From the NCBI GenBank assembly GCA_002427165.1, contig DIQB01000098.1, positions 1,149 through 36,889 on the forward strand: 35,741 bases of DNA. Direction: 5' to 3'. The notes beneath the pieces were generated by a model. The model did not search any database. It had not been told where the DNA came from and worked only from the letters and a program-made list of their open reading frames with translations. Below, one piece after another: positions 8,212-16,649 of the stretch (position 1 is its first letter; each line of letters opens with the position of its first letter). The position numbers and the translations under genes are program-made. The DNA is from Firmicutes bacterium UBA5473 (GTDB lineage: Bacteria; Bacillota; DTU084).

Positions 8212-9504
8212 ATGTTCTCCAAAGGCAGGAAGTATTGGCTGTGGTTATTTTTGTTGGTGTTCGTAGTTGCATTTATGTTGGGAGGCTGTGGCAAGAAAAA
8301 GGGCACTATTGAGGAAAGTGGTAAAACTAAAATCACCTATATGTATGCAGGTGGCTCTACTAACGATGAGATTATGAAAGAAGCCACAAAACTCTTCGAA
8401 GAAAAAAAACCTGAGATCGACGTTGAGCTAATTTATGTTCCCAACTGGGCCACATATATTGATAAGATTACAACATCATTAGCTAGCAATAGTGCACCTG
8501 ATGTAATTGTTTTAGGTGTTTATCAGGTTGGTGATTATGTCAGGAAGAATGCACTGTTAGATTTGTCTCCCTATATGAAAGCGGATCCTGATTATCAAAA
8601 ACAAAAATCTGAGATCATCCCTACCAGCCTCTGGGATACTATTTCTTACAATGGGCAAATCTTAGGTGTTCCCGCTTGGCAGAATCCAGATGTGATGTAT
8701 TATAACAAGAAATTATTTGATGGAGCAGGTGTTTCTTATCCAGATGGAAACTGGGATTACCAGAAATTTCTTGCTGCTAGTCAAAAACTAACGAAGAAAA
8801 ATGGTAACAAGGTTGAACAATATGGAACTTGGGGACTTGGTTGGTATTGGAATGTGCTCTGGGCTTATGGAGCAGATGTACTGAATAGTGAAGGTACAAA
8901 ATGTGCTATGGACACACCTGAGGCTCAAGAGGCAATCCAATTTATTATAGATCTTGCTCAAAAATATCATGTTGCACCAAGGCCAGGAGAAGGTGGTGAA
9001 CAGACAGACTATCAAGCGTTCATGACAGGCAGAGTTGCTACCTTTGTTTCCGGCCACTACATGGTTCCTATGCTGAAGGATATTAAGGATTTTGACTGGG
9101 ATATTTCGGTGCTACCGCATCAGAAAGAAAGGGTATCCTTGAATAATGCGACTTTTTGGTTGGTAATGAAAAATAGCAAACAACCAAAAGCAGCTTGGGA
9201 GTACGTGAAATTTCTTTCCGGTCCTGAGGTACAGAATATCATTGTGAAATATGAAAACGACGTGCCTATTCTCAAATCGGTCTTGGAATCTGACAAATTC
9301 CTTAATCCCAAGATTCCACCTGTAAGCGACAGGGTTTATATTGATGCTTTAAAGCAATCTAGATCATTTCCTATAGCATCGGACCCCAGAATGGACCAGA
9401 TAATCAGCGATGCAATTACAGCAGTTAACTTAAAGCAAATGGACGTGGCAACTGCAATGAGAAAAGTAACAAAAGAAATTAATCAACACCTCAAAGAAAG
9501 ATAA
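8212..9504 (+). CDS. Extracellular sugar-binding lipoprotein (solute-binding family 1)
   Basis: This is a 430-residue binding protein for the preceding permeases. The N-terminus is a lipoprotein signal: basic start, a hydrophobic run, and the lipobox LGGC with the lipidated Cys at 26. The mature part begins 'KITYMYAGGSTNDEIMKEA' and includes 'GVPAWQNPDVMYYNKKLF', as expected of family 1 solute-binding proteins. An excellent AGGAGG lies before the ATG. The gene ends the transporter unit and is followed by a strong hairpin, so its mRNA may be stabilised relative to downstream genes. Confidence 0.94.
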   Translation: MFSKGRKYWLWLFLLVFVVAFMLGGCGKKKGTIEESGKTKITYMYAGGSTNDEIMKEATKLFEEKKPEIDVELIYVPNWATYIDKITTSLASNSAPDVIVLGVYQVGDYVRKNALLDLSPYMKADPDYQKQKSEIIPTSLWDTISYNGQILGVPAWQNPDVMYYNKKLFDGAGVSYPDGNWDYQKFLAASQKLTKKNGNKVEQYGTWGLGWYWNVLWAYGADVLNSEGTKCAMDTPEAQEAIQFIIDLAQKYHVAPRPGEGGEQTDYQAFMTGRVATFVSGHYMVPMLKDIKDFDWDISVLPHQKERVSLNNATFWLVMKNSKQPKAAWEYVKFLSGPEVQNIIVKYENDVPILKSVLESDKFLNPKIPPVSDRVYIDALKQSRSFPIASDPRMDQIISDAITAVNLKQMDVATAMRKVTKEINQHLKER

Positions 9505-9509
9505 ATTTC

Positions 9510-9558
9510 TTATTGGGGTTAACCAAGGTTATTCTATGGCAATGGTTAACCCCAATAA
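9510..9558 (+). terminator. 16-bp perfect hairpin after the binding-protein gene
   Basis: TTATTGGGGTTAACCA (9510-9525) pairs perfectly with TGGTTAACCCCAATAA (9543-9558) around a 17-base loop. No run of T follows, so it is a poor intrinsic terminator. Its position, 5 bases after the binding-protein stop codon, fits an mRNA-stabilising or partial-termination element that raises the binding protein above downstream genes. That role is inferred. Confidence 0.6.
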
Positions 9559-9622
9559 TCAACCTTAGATAATAGCTTAGAGCAGAATGGTCTTCCTAGA
9601 TAACGATTGATAGGGGGTTTAA

Positions 9623-12208
9623 TTGGTGAAGAGACAACTGAAAATGCTCATTATTTCTATCTGTGTGCTTATGAGCGTAAGCTGGTTAGGGCTTGCAAGC
9701 GCAGCTACACTTACACCAGGAAATTGGATTGAAGCAGAAACTGATGTTAATTTCAGCGGTAATGTGAACAAAGAAAGCGATGGCCTCAACTACCATGAAT
9801 TTGGCCGAGTTGGTTTAACATTAGAAGTACAGCAAGCTGGTTACTATAAGTTGATTGCCAGCGGTAAGACGATTATCAACGCAGGAGCATTGGACTTAAT
9901 TAAAGATGGTGCTACCCTTTCGCGGGTATATGTAGGTGAACTAGGAAATTGGATACTAGTTAATGGACCGTTATATCTAGAGCCTGGTAAACATCAAGTG
10001 CATTTTAATGTTTTAATTTCCTTTTTTCTCGACTGGTTTGCTTTAGCACCGGTTAATAATCCAAATGATATACCCACGATGAACGTTAAAGGGCAACCTT
10101 TATCAGCGTATGGCACTATGGTTCAGGGTACTCCTATCCCCGATGCTTTAAATTGGCTGAAGGATTCTAGTTTCGAGTCAGTCTATGGTGATCAAAAAGG
10201 TGATATCACAAAATGGGGAAGGTTCGTCGACCCTCCAGCTGGCATTGAAGTGACATTTGGTGATCCCAATGCTGCTTTCTTTGGCGAACGTGGTTTATCA
10301 GTTAATAATACCATCGGTGAAACGCTAGAGATCGTCCAATACAATGACATGGGATATGATCAGGCTGTTTTGCCGGCAATGGCGTGGGGCTTTTCCGGCT
10401 GGGTTAAATGCGAAACGCCAGGTTCGATGGAGCTAATATTTAGCTCGTTATTTTTCTCTGGTGATTGGCAGATTTATTCGGGACAATACGACTTAAAGTT
10501 TGACATAAATAATTCAGATTGGAAATATATTTCCGGGGTAGTACCAGCAGGGAAAGTTTCAAATAGCACGGATCATTTTATTTTCCAACTTAATATTTCC
10601 GGAATTGGGAAAATATCCCTTGATGGCTTTGCCTTCCATCCTATTAGCAATGTCAATTGGCAACAAGCAGAAACAAACTTACCTCTACAGGTTACAGAGG
10701 CGGAACCTGGTTTACAATTAACTTGGCCAGCTCAGGTAAGTAATCAATTCTATGAGATACACCGTGGTGAGACACCTGATTTTGCATTGACCTCGGCTAC
10801 AAGAGTAGCTCGGGTAACAGAGACAAGCTGGATTGATAGCCAGCCAGATTTAACTAAGTTAACATACTACAAAGTGAGAAATATTAATAGCAGTTTTCGA
10901 CCAACAATTACCGAAGCCAAGGCTAACGATATTTTCCCGCCAAATACTATAGTAGCTGCTCCTACGATAGATAACTCAGTGGGCGGTGTCCTAAAGGTAA
11001 TGTGGCTAGCTCCCCAGGCTGCTTTCGATGGAGAGGTCGCGGAAAAATACTTGATTTATCGTGCCGAAAACGCAGGTGAGCTTGGAAAAGGTCAACCTGT
11101 TAAAACCCTTGCGCATCAGGTAGGTACCAATAATTATGTTTGGGAAGATACAGGCGTTATTCCAGGAAAAACTTACTTTTACGCGATTCGCTGCGCGGAT
11201 AGGGGAGGGCTCACAAGTAGCTTATCTCCTGCATCTGAAGGAAAACAGACAACTCCCGATGAGTTGCCAGCCAACCCGGTAGAAACATTAACTAGCAATA
11301 ATCTAAAGTATAAAGGCGCTATCACCCTTATTTGGGAAAGGCCAGCCCCTCATGAAAAGGATTATGACCTACCAGCAACTTACGATGTTTACCGGTCCAC
11401 AACTGAACCTGTTTCTGACCTTGAGGGAATGGAAAAAATCGGCTCGGTGATAGCTGCGTCTGATATTACCTACAGCTATATTGATCCTAATATCCCTATT
11501 GAGACAATCTACTATTACAAGGTTGTGACCTTAGATAAAGTCGGAAATCAGAATGTATCGCCTCATTTTGTTTCTGGAAAGGCCTTTGCCCCGGTTATTG
11601 CAACCCCAGTGGGCCCAAATGCTCAGGAATTAATTGTGAGCCAACCTCTGAGTTTTAGCTGGGAAGCACCAGTTATTGATTGCGAGGATAAGGTGGATTT
11701 CTATGAATTAGAGTATGCAGCTGAGGCTAGTTTTATAGGCTCTATTCGCCTTCCTAACCTTGCTGATAGTACGGCTAAGTTAGGGGTAAACCTAGCTGCC
11801 GGTACCTATTTCTGGCGAATTCACACCCATTATAAATCCGGAGTGATAAGTACTTCCGCTCCAAGTTCATTTAGAGTATTGGCTGAAAGCACCTTCCCAG
11901 TGAACTATTTCGATCTGGACAATCAAAAGACAACACCTCAACGAAATCTAAGCTATGTGCTTCAAAATGATGGTTGGGTAACACTTAAAATCTACGATTC
12001 CAAAGGGAAACTAATCCGGACCCTCGTTAACCACCAATGGCAAACTGCCAAAGAAAACAATTTGCAAAAAGTATATCGGATCAATTGGGACGGTAAGGAT
12101 GAGCAAGGTAAAAACCTGGTCAATGGCTTGTATATTGGACAATTGCTTTTAGAGCAAAAAGCTCAGAGACCATTGGTTATAAACAGACGCTTTCAGGTTT
12201 ATCAATAA
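9623..12208 (+). CDS. Secreted CBM/fibronectin-III protein with FlgD-like C-terminal domain (first)
   Basis: The product is 861 residues. A signal peptide covers residues 1-27 (cut after LASA). Residues about 30-145 form a carbohydrate-binding-like domain starting 'GNWIEAETD' but lacking the ND...DRN calcium-site residues of its relatives. About 148-170 is the shared tail motif (NDIPTMNVKGQPLSAYG). About 172-345 resembles a CBM4/9-like sandwich, followed by three fibronectin-III-like repeats to about 690. The end (756-861) is a FlgD-like Ig domain with 'VTLKIYDSKGKLIRTL', then 'NWDGKDEQGKNLVNGLYIGQLLL'-type strands. The start is TTG 9623 or GTG 9626, both after GGGGG; neither is certain. There is no catalytic domain, so a binding or scaffold role is likely. 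It is a paralogue of the protein at 16650-19316. Confidence 0.82.
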   Translation: MVKRQLKMLIISICVLMSVSWLGLASAATLTPGNWIEAETDVNFSGNVNKESDGLNYHEFGRVGLTLEVQQAGYYKLIASGKTIINAGALDLIKDGATLSRVYVGELGNWILVNGPLYLEPGKHQVHFNVLISFFLDWFALAPVNNPNDIPTMNVKGQPLSAYGTMVQGTPIPDALNWLKDSSFESVYGDQKGDITKWGRFVDPPAGIEVTFGDPNAAFFGERGLSVNNTIGETLEIVQYNDMGYDQAVLPAMAWGFSGWVKCETPGSMELIFSSLFFSGDWQIYSGQYDLKFDINNSDWKYISGVVPAGKVSNSTDHFIFQLNISGIGKISLDGFAFHPISNVNWQQAETNLPLQVTEAEPGLQLTWPAQVSNQFYEIHRGETPDFALTSATRVARVTETSWIDSQPDLTKLTYYKVRNINSSFRPTITEAKANDIFPPNTIVAAPTIDNSVGGVLKVMWLAPQAAFDGEVAEKYLIYRAENAGELGKGQPVKTLAHQVGTNNYVWEDTGVIPGKTYFYAIRCADRGGLTSSLSPASEGKQTTPDELPANPVETLTSNNLKYKGAITLIWERPAPHEKDYDLPATYDVYRSTTEPVSDLEGMEKIGSVIAASDITYSYIDPNIPIETIYYYKVVTLDKVGNQNVSPHFVSGKAFAPVIATPVGPNAQELIVSQPLSFSWEAPVIDCEDKVDFYELEYAAEASFIGSIRLPNLADSTAKLGVNLAAGTYFWRIHTHYKSGVISTSAPSSFRVLAESTFPVNYFDLDNQKTTPQRNLSYVLQNDGWVTLKIYDSKGKLIRTLVNHQWQTAKENNLQKVYRINWDGKDEQGKNLVNGLYIGQLLLEQKAQRPLVINRRFQVYQ

Positions 12209-12231
12209 TAATTTATTGAGGAGGTAAAAAA

Positions 12232-13023
12232 ATGCGTAAATTAATCTTGTTGGGGTTAGCGGTTGTTCTGCTTATTATGCCTGCCCTGGCTGCAGATTTT
12301 GAACATCGTGAATTTGGTGTGAGAGCGAGTGGAATGGGTGGCACCTCTGTTGCGTTCGTGGATGATATCAATAGTCTTGATCAAAATATAGCAGGTCTAG
12401 CCGCAGTTGATAAGCGAGAGGCTTTCGTAACCTACCGTGATACCTTTGGTTTGTTTGGTCTGAATAATTTTGCCTTAAGTCAACCGCTTCTAGGTGGAGG
12501 ATTGGGAATTTCTATGGCTCAGTTGGCCAATAGCGAAGAATTCAACTATAAAGTTACTACTTGGCAGGCAGCCTATGCTCGCGAACTAAGAGGGCTGCGG
12601 GGTGGAGTGGCCCTCAATTATAATAGCCTAGATTCTCAGGCAGGTCAGGGGAATCTCACCAGTGTTAATTTTGGTCTCCAGGGCAATCTAGGCAAGTTGG
12701 CGTGGGGTGTAGCGATAAATAACCTCGTAACATTAAGTGGATCTGAAGCTGCCCGGCAAAGTGCTCCAATAGAAATGAAAGCTGGAATTGCCCTAGCAAA
12801 TGATCAAAGTATTTATGCTTTAGAACTTGTAAACGGGAAAGAAGTACGGATTGGCTTAGAAAGGCAAATTATCAAGGGAATTGCTCTGCGGGTAGGTTTG
12901 AATGATGGTACTCCAACCTTAGGCTTGGGTTTGAAAAAGGGTGAGCTTTGGGCAATAGATTATAGTTTTGAGCTTGGTGCCTTGGGAAGTACCCATGCCC
13001 TTGGTCTGAAGCGTTGCTTGTAA
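12232..13023 (+). CDS. PorV/UPF0164-like predicted outer-membrane beta-barrel protein
   Basis: The product is 263 residues with a signal peptide cut near residue 20 (MPALA/A). The mature N-terminus carries 'RASGMGGTSVAFVDD' followed by 'INSLDQNIAGLA' (residues 31-57). This matches the 'GARAMGMGGAFVAVADD...NPAGLA' signature of the PorV/PorQ/FadL-like group. The rest alternates polar and hydrophobic residues as in beta-barrels and ends 'LGSTHALGLKRCL', close to the usual 'THRIGLG' final strand. In the type IX secretion system PorV is an outer-membrane shuttle for proteins with Ig-like C-terminal domains. Here the gene sits between genes of such a kind. A true PorV role is not proven. GAGGAGG precedes the ATG. 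Confidence 0.72.
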   Translation: MRKLILLGLAVVLLIMPALAADFEHREFGVRASGMGGTSVAFVDDINSLDQNIAGLAAVDKREAFVTYRDTFGLFGLNNFALSQPLLGGGLGISMAQLANSEEFNYKVTTWQAAYARELRGLRGGVALNYNSLDSQAGQGNLTSVNFGLQGNLGKLAWGVAINNLVTLSGSEAARQSAPIEMKAGIALANDQSIYALELVNGKEVRIGLERQIIKGIALRVGLNDGTPTLGLGLKKGELWAIDYSFELGALGSTHALGLKRCL

Positions 13024-13056
13024 AAAGGGCGATAAATTGATGGAGGAGGCAAAAAA

Positions 13057-14652
13057 ATGGCATCAGTATGGAAAAAATTATCCCTGCTCATTCTACTTTC
13101 TATAATCTGGCAAACCAATATCTTAGCCCTTGATGTCTATGTAGACGGCAACCTTAAAGGGCAGGTACGTTATACCCCGGAAGTGGGCAAAGTGGAGGCA
13201 TTGAAGCTATTTAAGGTTAATGCAAGCATTGAAGGGGAGAATACTCCGGCTAAACTAGTTGCTATTTTTGGCGGGCAAGGTGATGATTTTACTTGGAGCT
13301 CTCTCAATAGCGATTTCCCCATGTTCGATTTTCTTTTGAAACGAGTCACGCTGACCACCAATGCCCCCCTCTACTATGGGGGTGAGCAGGCCCTAATGAG
13401 CCTTGGCGATTTGACAGTGAATTACTCGCCCTTCATTGTGCGAATGGATGATCAGTTTAAGAATATCGCTGGAGAATACACAAACCCCATGTATAAGGGC
13501 ATTGGCATCGCTGACTTACAGTTGCCATTATTTCCTGACTCAACCTTTAAGGTTGATGGCTTTACCCTTTGGGATCGGAATTCAGGCGCAGAAAGAGCTC
13601 CAACAGCCATAGGGTTAGGCACGCGACTTAATTTAGCTTTTGCTGGTAACGAATATGCCTTTACCACTGTGCAAAGGTTTGATGAAAAAACAGAAGATAG
13701 AATTGCGTTACGTGAAAAAGCCATTTTATTTGAAGTAACCCAAAACACACCTCTTGGTAAACTGGAATTCAATTGGGGCGAAAATGAAGCGGAAAAACTT
13801 GCTAACCAGCTAGTTGAACGAAAAAAAGGTGCCTTTACCTTAATAACCCTCAGTACACCTATTTTGCCTGGTATTAGTACAAAAGTGACCTATTCCCAAC
13901 TTTCACCTGATTTTGAGCCTACTTACCGAGATCAGACGCCTAGATTTAATCGGGAAGGGAAATTTATCGGTTGGAACCCATTAGATGCCATGCGGCATAT
14001 TCCAGGTTTCATCAAAGCAGACGAGCTGAAACAGGATAGTTTAAAATGGCAATTTAACGTTGAAGCTCAAAAAGCAAACTTAAAATTAGAACTAGAGCGG
14101 CGACAATTAGTTGGTGCTGATAAAGATCCAGCTGGAACTTTTGGTCAGTTTGCCTGGAATTGGCAAGAAAAAAGCAACCAATATCTCTTCGGTGCCTCAG
14201 GAAGACTACAGAATTTAGCGCTTAATAATAAGGACATGGTATTATCCCAACAAGGGAGGCAAATTCGGTTTGAACTTAAGCGAGAAATGCAAGAGAATAA
14301 ATTAAGTGGCACAACCCTTAGTTATCGTTGGGGTTATGAGGGGCTATATCCTGAGTTGCTTTTGGTTCAACAACGAGTCCGCCTAGAGAAAGTATTTTTC
14401 GATGGTCCCCTAAAAGGAGTTCAGCTTTTCAGTGGTCTTGCTCACAATAGGCCTCTGCGCTATAGCACAGCTACTAAACAATTAATTAAGCAGCTTGGTT
14501 TTAATTATCTCAATGAAAATGGCTTCGAAATAGAAGCTTGTTGGTCAACACCAAACCAAGAAGAGAACCCGGCCACACTATATGATCCGGAAGGATTAAC
14601 TTATCTTGGGTATGATAATATCTTTCGCGTAGGAATTAACCTAGCTTTTTAA
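13057..14652 (+). CDS. Predicted outer-membrane beta-barrel protein A (unknown function)
   Basis: The product is 531 residues with a signal peptide to about residue 24. The mature part has many short amphipathic strands, no hydrophobic helices, and a terminal 'YDNIFRVGINLAF' ending in Phe, as in Omp85-assembled barrels. Near residues 97-130 it has 'MSLGDLTVNYSPFIVRMDD' and at about 292-310 'TPRFNREGKFIGWNPLD'. Both patterns recur in the next gene, so the two are distant paralogues. I do not recognise a named family. Co-localisation with secreted binding proteins and glycosidases suggests a passage or docking function at the surface. GGAGGAGG lies before the ATG. Confidence 0.7.
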   Translation: MASVWKKLSLLILLSIIWQTNILALDVYVDGNLKGQVRYTPEVGKVEALKLFKVNASIEGENTPAKLVAIFGGQGDDFTWSSLNSDFPMFDFLLKRVTLTTNAPLYYGGEQALMSLGDLTVNYSPFIVRMDDQFKNIAGEYTNPMYKGIGIADLQLPLFPDSTFKVDGFTLWDRNSGAERAPTAIGLGTRLNLAFAGNEYAFTTVQRFDEKTEDRIALREKAILFEVTQNTPLGKLEFNWGENEAEKLANQLVERKKGAFTLITLSTPILPGISTKVTYSQLSPDFEPTYRDQTPRFNREGKFIGWNPLDAMRHIPGFIKADELKQDSLKWQFNVEAQKANLKLELERRQLVGADKDPAGTFGQFAWNWQEKSNQYLFGASGRLQNLALNNKDMVLSQQGRQIRFELKREMQENKLSGTTLSYRWGYEGLYPELLLVQQRVRLEKVFFDGPLKGVQLFSGLAHNRPLRYSTATKQLIKQLGFNYLNENGFEIEACWSTPNQEENPATLYDPEGLTYLGYDNIFRVGINLAF

Positions 14653-14669
14653 GGGAAGGGGGGACACAG

Positions 14670-16637
14670 ATGCAGTGGAAACGATTATTAGCAATCACTG
14701 CGGTAATTTTACTCTATAGTATTTTCGCTTTCGCTGGCAATCGTCTACCACAGGATTGGGAGCTTTGGGCCTGGCAAGCAGGCGCTAAAGCTGATGTGGA
14801 AATGGATACAGCAATAAAATATGGTGGGAATAGTTCTGTCTGCGTTGCCAATGCCACCGGGCCGATGAGTTTAGTCTTGCCCGAGGTAAAAATTGATGGC
14901 AAACAAGGTTATCAGTTTCAGGGCTGGGTGCGGACGGCACTAAAAGGCGGCCAGCAAGCTCATCTAGTACTGCTGTTTTATGATGGTGAAGGACAATTTC
15001 TTAAAGAGAAAAAGAGTCAGGTCCTAACCGAAGATACCAACTGGACTTTGCTCACTGTGAATAGCAATGCTAATGAAATGCCTCAGGCCCGTAAGATAGC
15101 CCTTGCTTGTCGAATTTGGGGCAGGAGCAGCGTGAGAGGAGGCAAAGTATGGTTCGACGAACTCTCTTTGACGACTCTTGCAGGGCAAAAAATTGCCTTT
15201 GCCAATTCAAGTTTTGAAGATTGGGTTTTTGCCAAGGAGTATCAAAAGTTACGTTTCAATCCTGAAGTATTAAATTATACCATGACTATTGCCACAGAAC
15301 TAAAATATACTCCAGAGCAACGCTGGCAGAATACAGATAACAGTCTAATGACATTGTCTATGTCTATAGGACAACAACCCCGTGCTTGGGTGCAAATGTA
15401 TGGAGTGGATAATGCCTATAGCAACTATTATGATCAAAATAGGAATCTAAGCGTTAATTTTCGTATTCGTACCTTCTCTATTTCGGGGAAAACTAAATTT
15501 AGGCAAGTTCCATTAGACTATCGTTTAGGTCGATTAACTCTAGATTACTCTCCCTATATTTTAACATTGGTTGATGATGCTAAAGGGGGCTATTTGGTTC
15601 GCCACGGTAGTTCAGTGGAAGGAATCTCAGTTTTAGGCGGGTTCGTTGATAGCTTTATTTTTACCGAAGACAGTCCTAAATTTGGTTGGGGTTTCCGCTA
15701 TCGTGCATTGTTAGCTAAAACAGGGATAGAGGGGATCCTTCTCCGTAGGGAAGGGTTAGCCGACAGCGGCAGCGAACAGGATTCTGCTCTAGCAATTAAG
15801 AAAGGAATTTTAGGCGGTCAGTTTGTTGCAGAGCTAGCTGAGCAAAAACTTTTTTCTCCGTTAGCTGAAGCTGAAAGGGTTAAATCCATTCTGATGAAAT
15901 CTGTAACGTACCAAAATGCAGTTAATAACCTTAATTATCAACTGCATTACTATAACTTTCCTTTAGCTTTTGATCCGCCTTATCGTTCAAAGCTACCTCG
16001 GTTTGCGGAAGATAATAAAACTTTTCTTGGTTGGAACCCAGTTGATCGCTACAAAGGTAAAGAAGGTTATGGTCTACGCCTGCAACTAAACGAAGGACAA
16101 CTTAATGGGAAAGCTGAATTAGACCTCTATACCGAGGCCAGCGTGAGGAAAAATCGGGTATTTGGACAATTATCTGGCCAACTTTTAGGAGTAAAGGTTA
16201 CAGGTGAGGCATTAACTCATGGTCAAATAGCAACCAACAGCTATGGTACAACAATTACACTTCGGGACTACTCTCGATTAGGTGTCAAATTTAACAAGGC
16301 AAGTAAATTGTTGCCTCTTAAATACGAACTGGGCCTCCAACAAGAACGATATCGGGGAACCACAAATTACCTGCAAAATTGCGCTACCGAGTACCGGATA
16401 GCTGATGGGAAATTTAAAGGTATGGGTTTAAGCCTTGGCTTAGAACAGGATAGCAGCAACGACTTGGGTTGGCGTTGGTACCTAAAAGGGAACTGGCAGT
16501 TACCCAATCGGCTAAATATTATGTGGCGTTATTATAACCGAGATCATCAGGATAGTCCTCGTTATGATGACCTACGCGAACGCTATTTGGATTACGATAA
16601 TATGTTGCTACTATCCATTATCACATCATTTTCGTAA
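14670..16637 (+). CDS. Predicted outer-membrane beta-barrel protein B with N-terminal CBM-like domain
   Basis: The product is 655 residues. The signal peptide is cut near residue 22 (IFAFA/G). Residues about 24-175 look like a CBM4/9-like jelly roll ('YQFQGWVRTALKGGQQAHLV', ending 'GKVWFDELSL'). The remaining part is strand-rich and ends 'YDNMLLLSIITSFS'. It shares 'GRLTLDYSPYILTLVDD' and 'LPRFAEDNKTFLGWNPVD' with the preceding gene, marking a common barrel family. The gene starts 17 bp after its paralogue and ends 12 bp before the next gene, so all are one transcript. A surface exposed glycan-binding module fused to a barrel would be a fitting arrangement for a surface glycan receptor. No function is demonstrated by sequence. 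Confidence 0.68.
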   Translation: MQWKRLLAITAVILLYSIFAFAGNRLPQDWELWAWQAGAKADVEMDTAIKYGGNSSVCVANATGPMSLVLPEVKIDGKQGYQFQGWVRTALKGGQQAHLVLLFYDGEGQFLKEKKSQVLTEDTNWTLLTVNSNANEMPQARKIALACRIWGRSSVRGGKVWFDELSLTTLAGQKIAFANSSFEDWVFAKEYQKLRFNPEVLNYTMTIATELKYTPEQRWQNTDNSLMTLSMSIGQQPRAWVQMYGVDNAYSNYYDQNRNLSVNFRIRTFSISGKTKFRQVPLDYRLGRLTLDYSPYILTLVDDAKGGYLVRHGSSVEGISVLGGFVDSFIFTEDSPKFGWGFRYRALLAKTGIEGILLRREGLADSGSEQDSALAIKKGILGGQFVAELAEQKLFSPLAEAERVKSILMKSVTYQNAVNNLNYQLHYYNFPLAFDPPYRSKLPRFAEDNKTFLGWNPVDRYKGKEGYGLRLQLNEGQLNGKAELDLYTEASVRKNRVFGQLSGQLLGVKVTGEALTHGQIATNSYGTTITLRDYSRLGVKFNKASKLLPLKYELGLQQERYRGTTNYLQNCATEYRIADGKFKGMGLSLGLEQDSSNDLGWRWYLKGNWQLPNRLNIMWRYYNRDHQDSPRYDDLRERYLDYDNMLLLSIITSFS

Positions 16638-16649
16638 GGAGGAGGAAAA

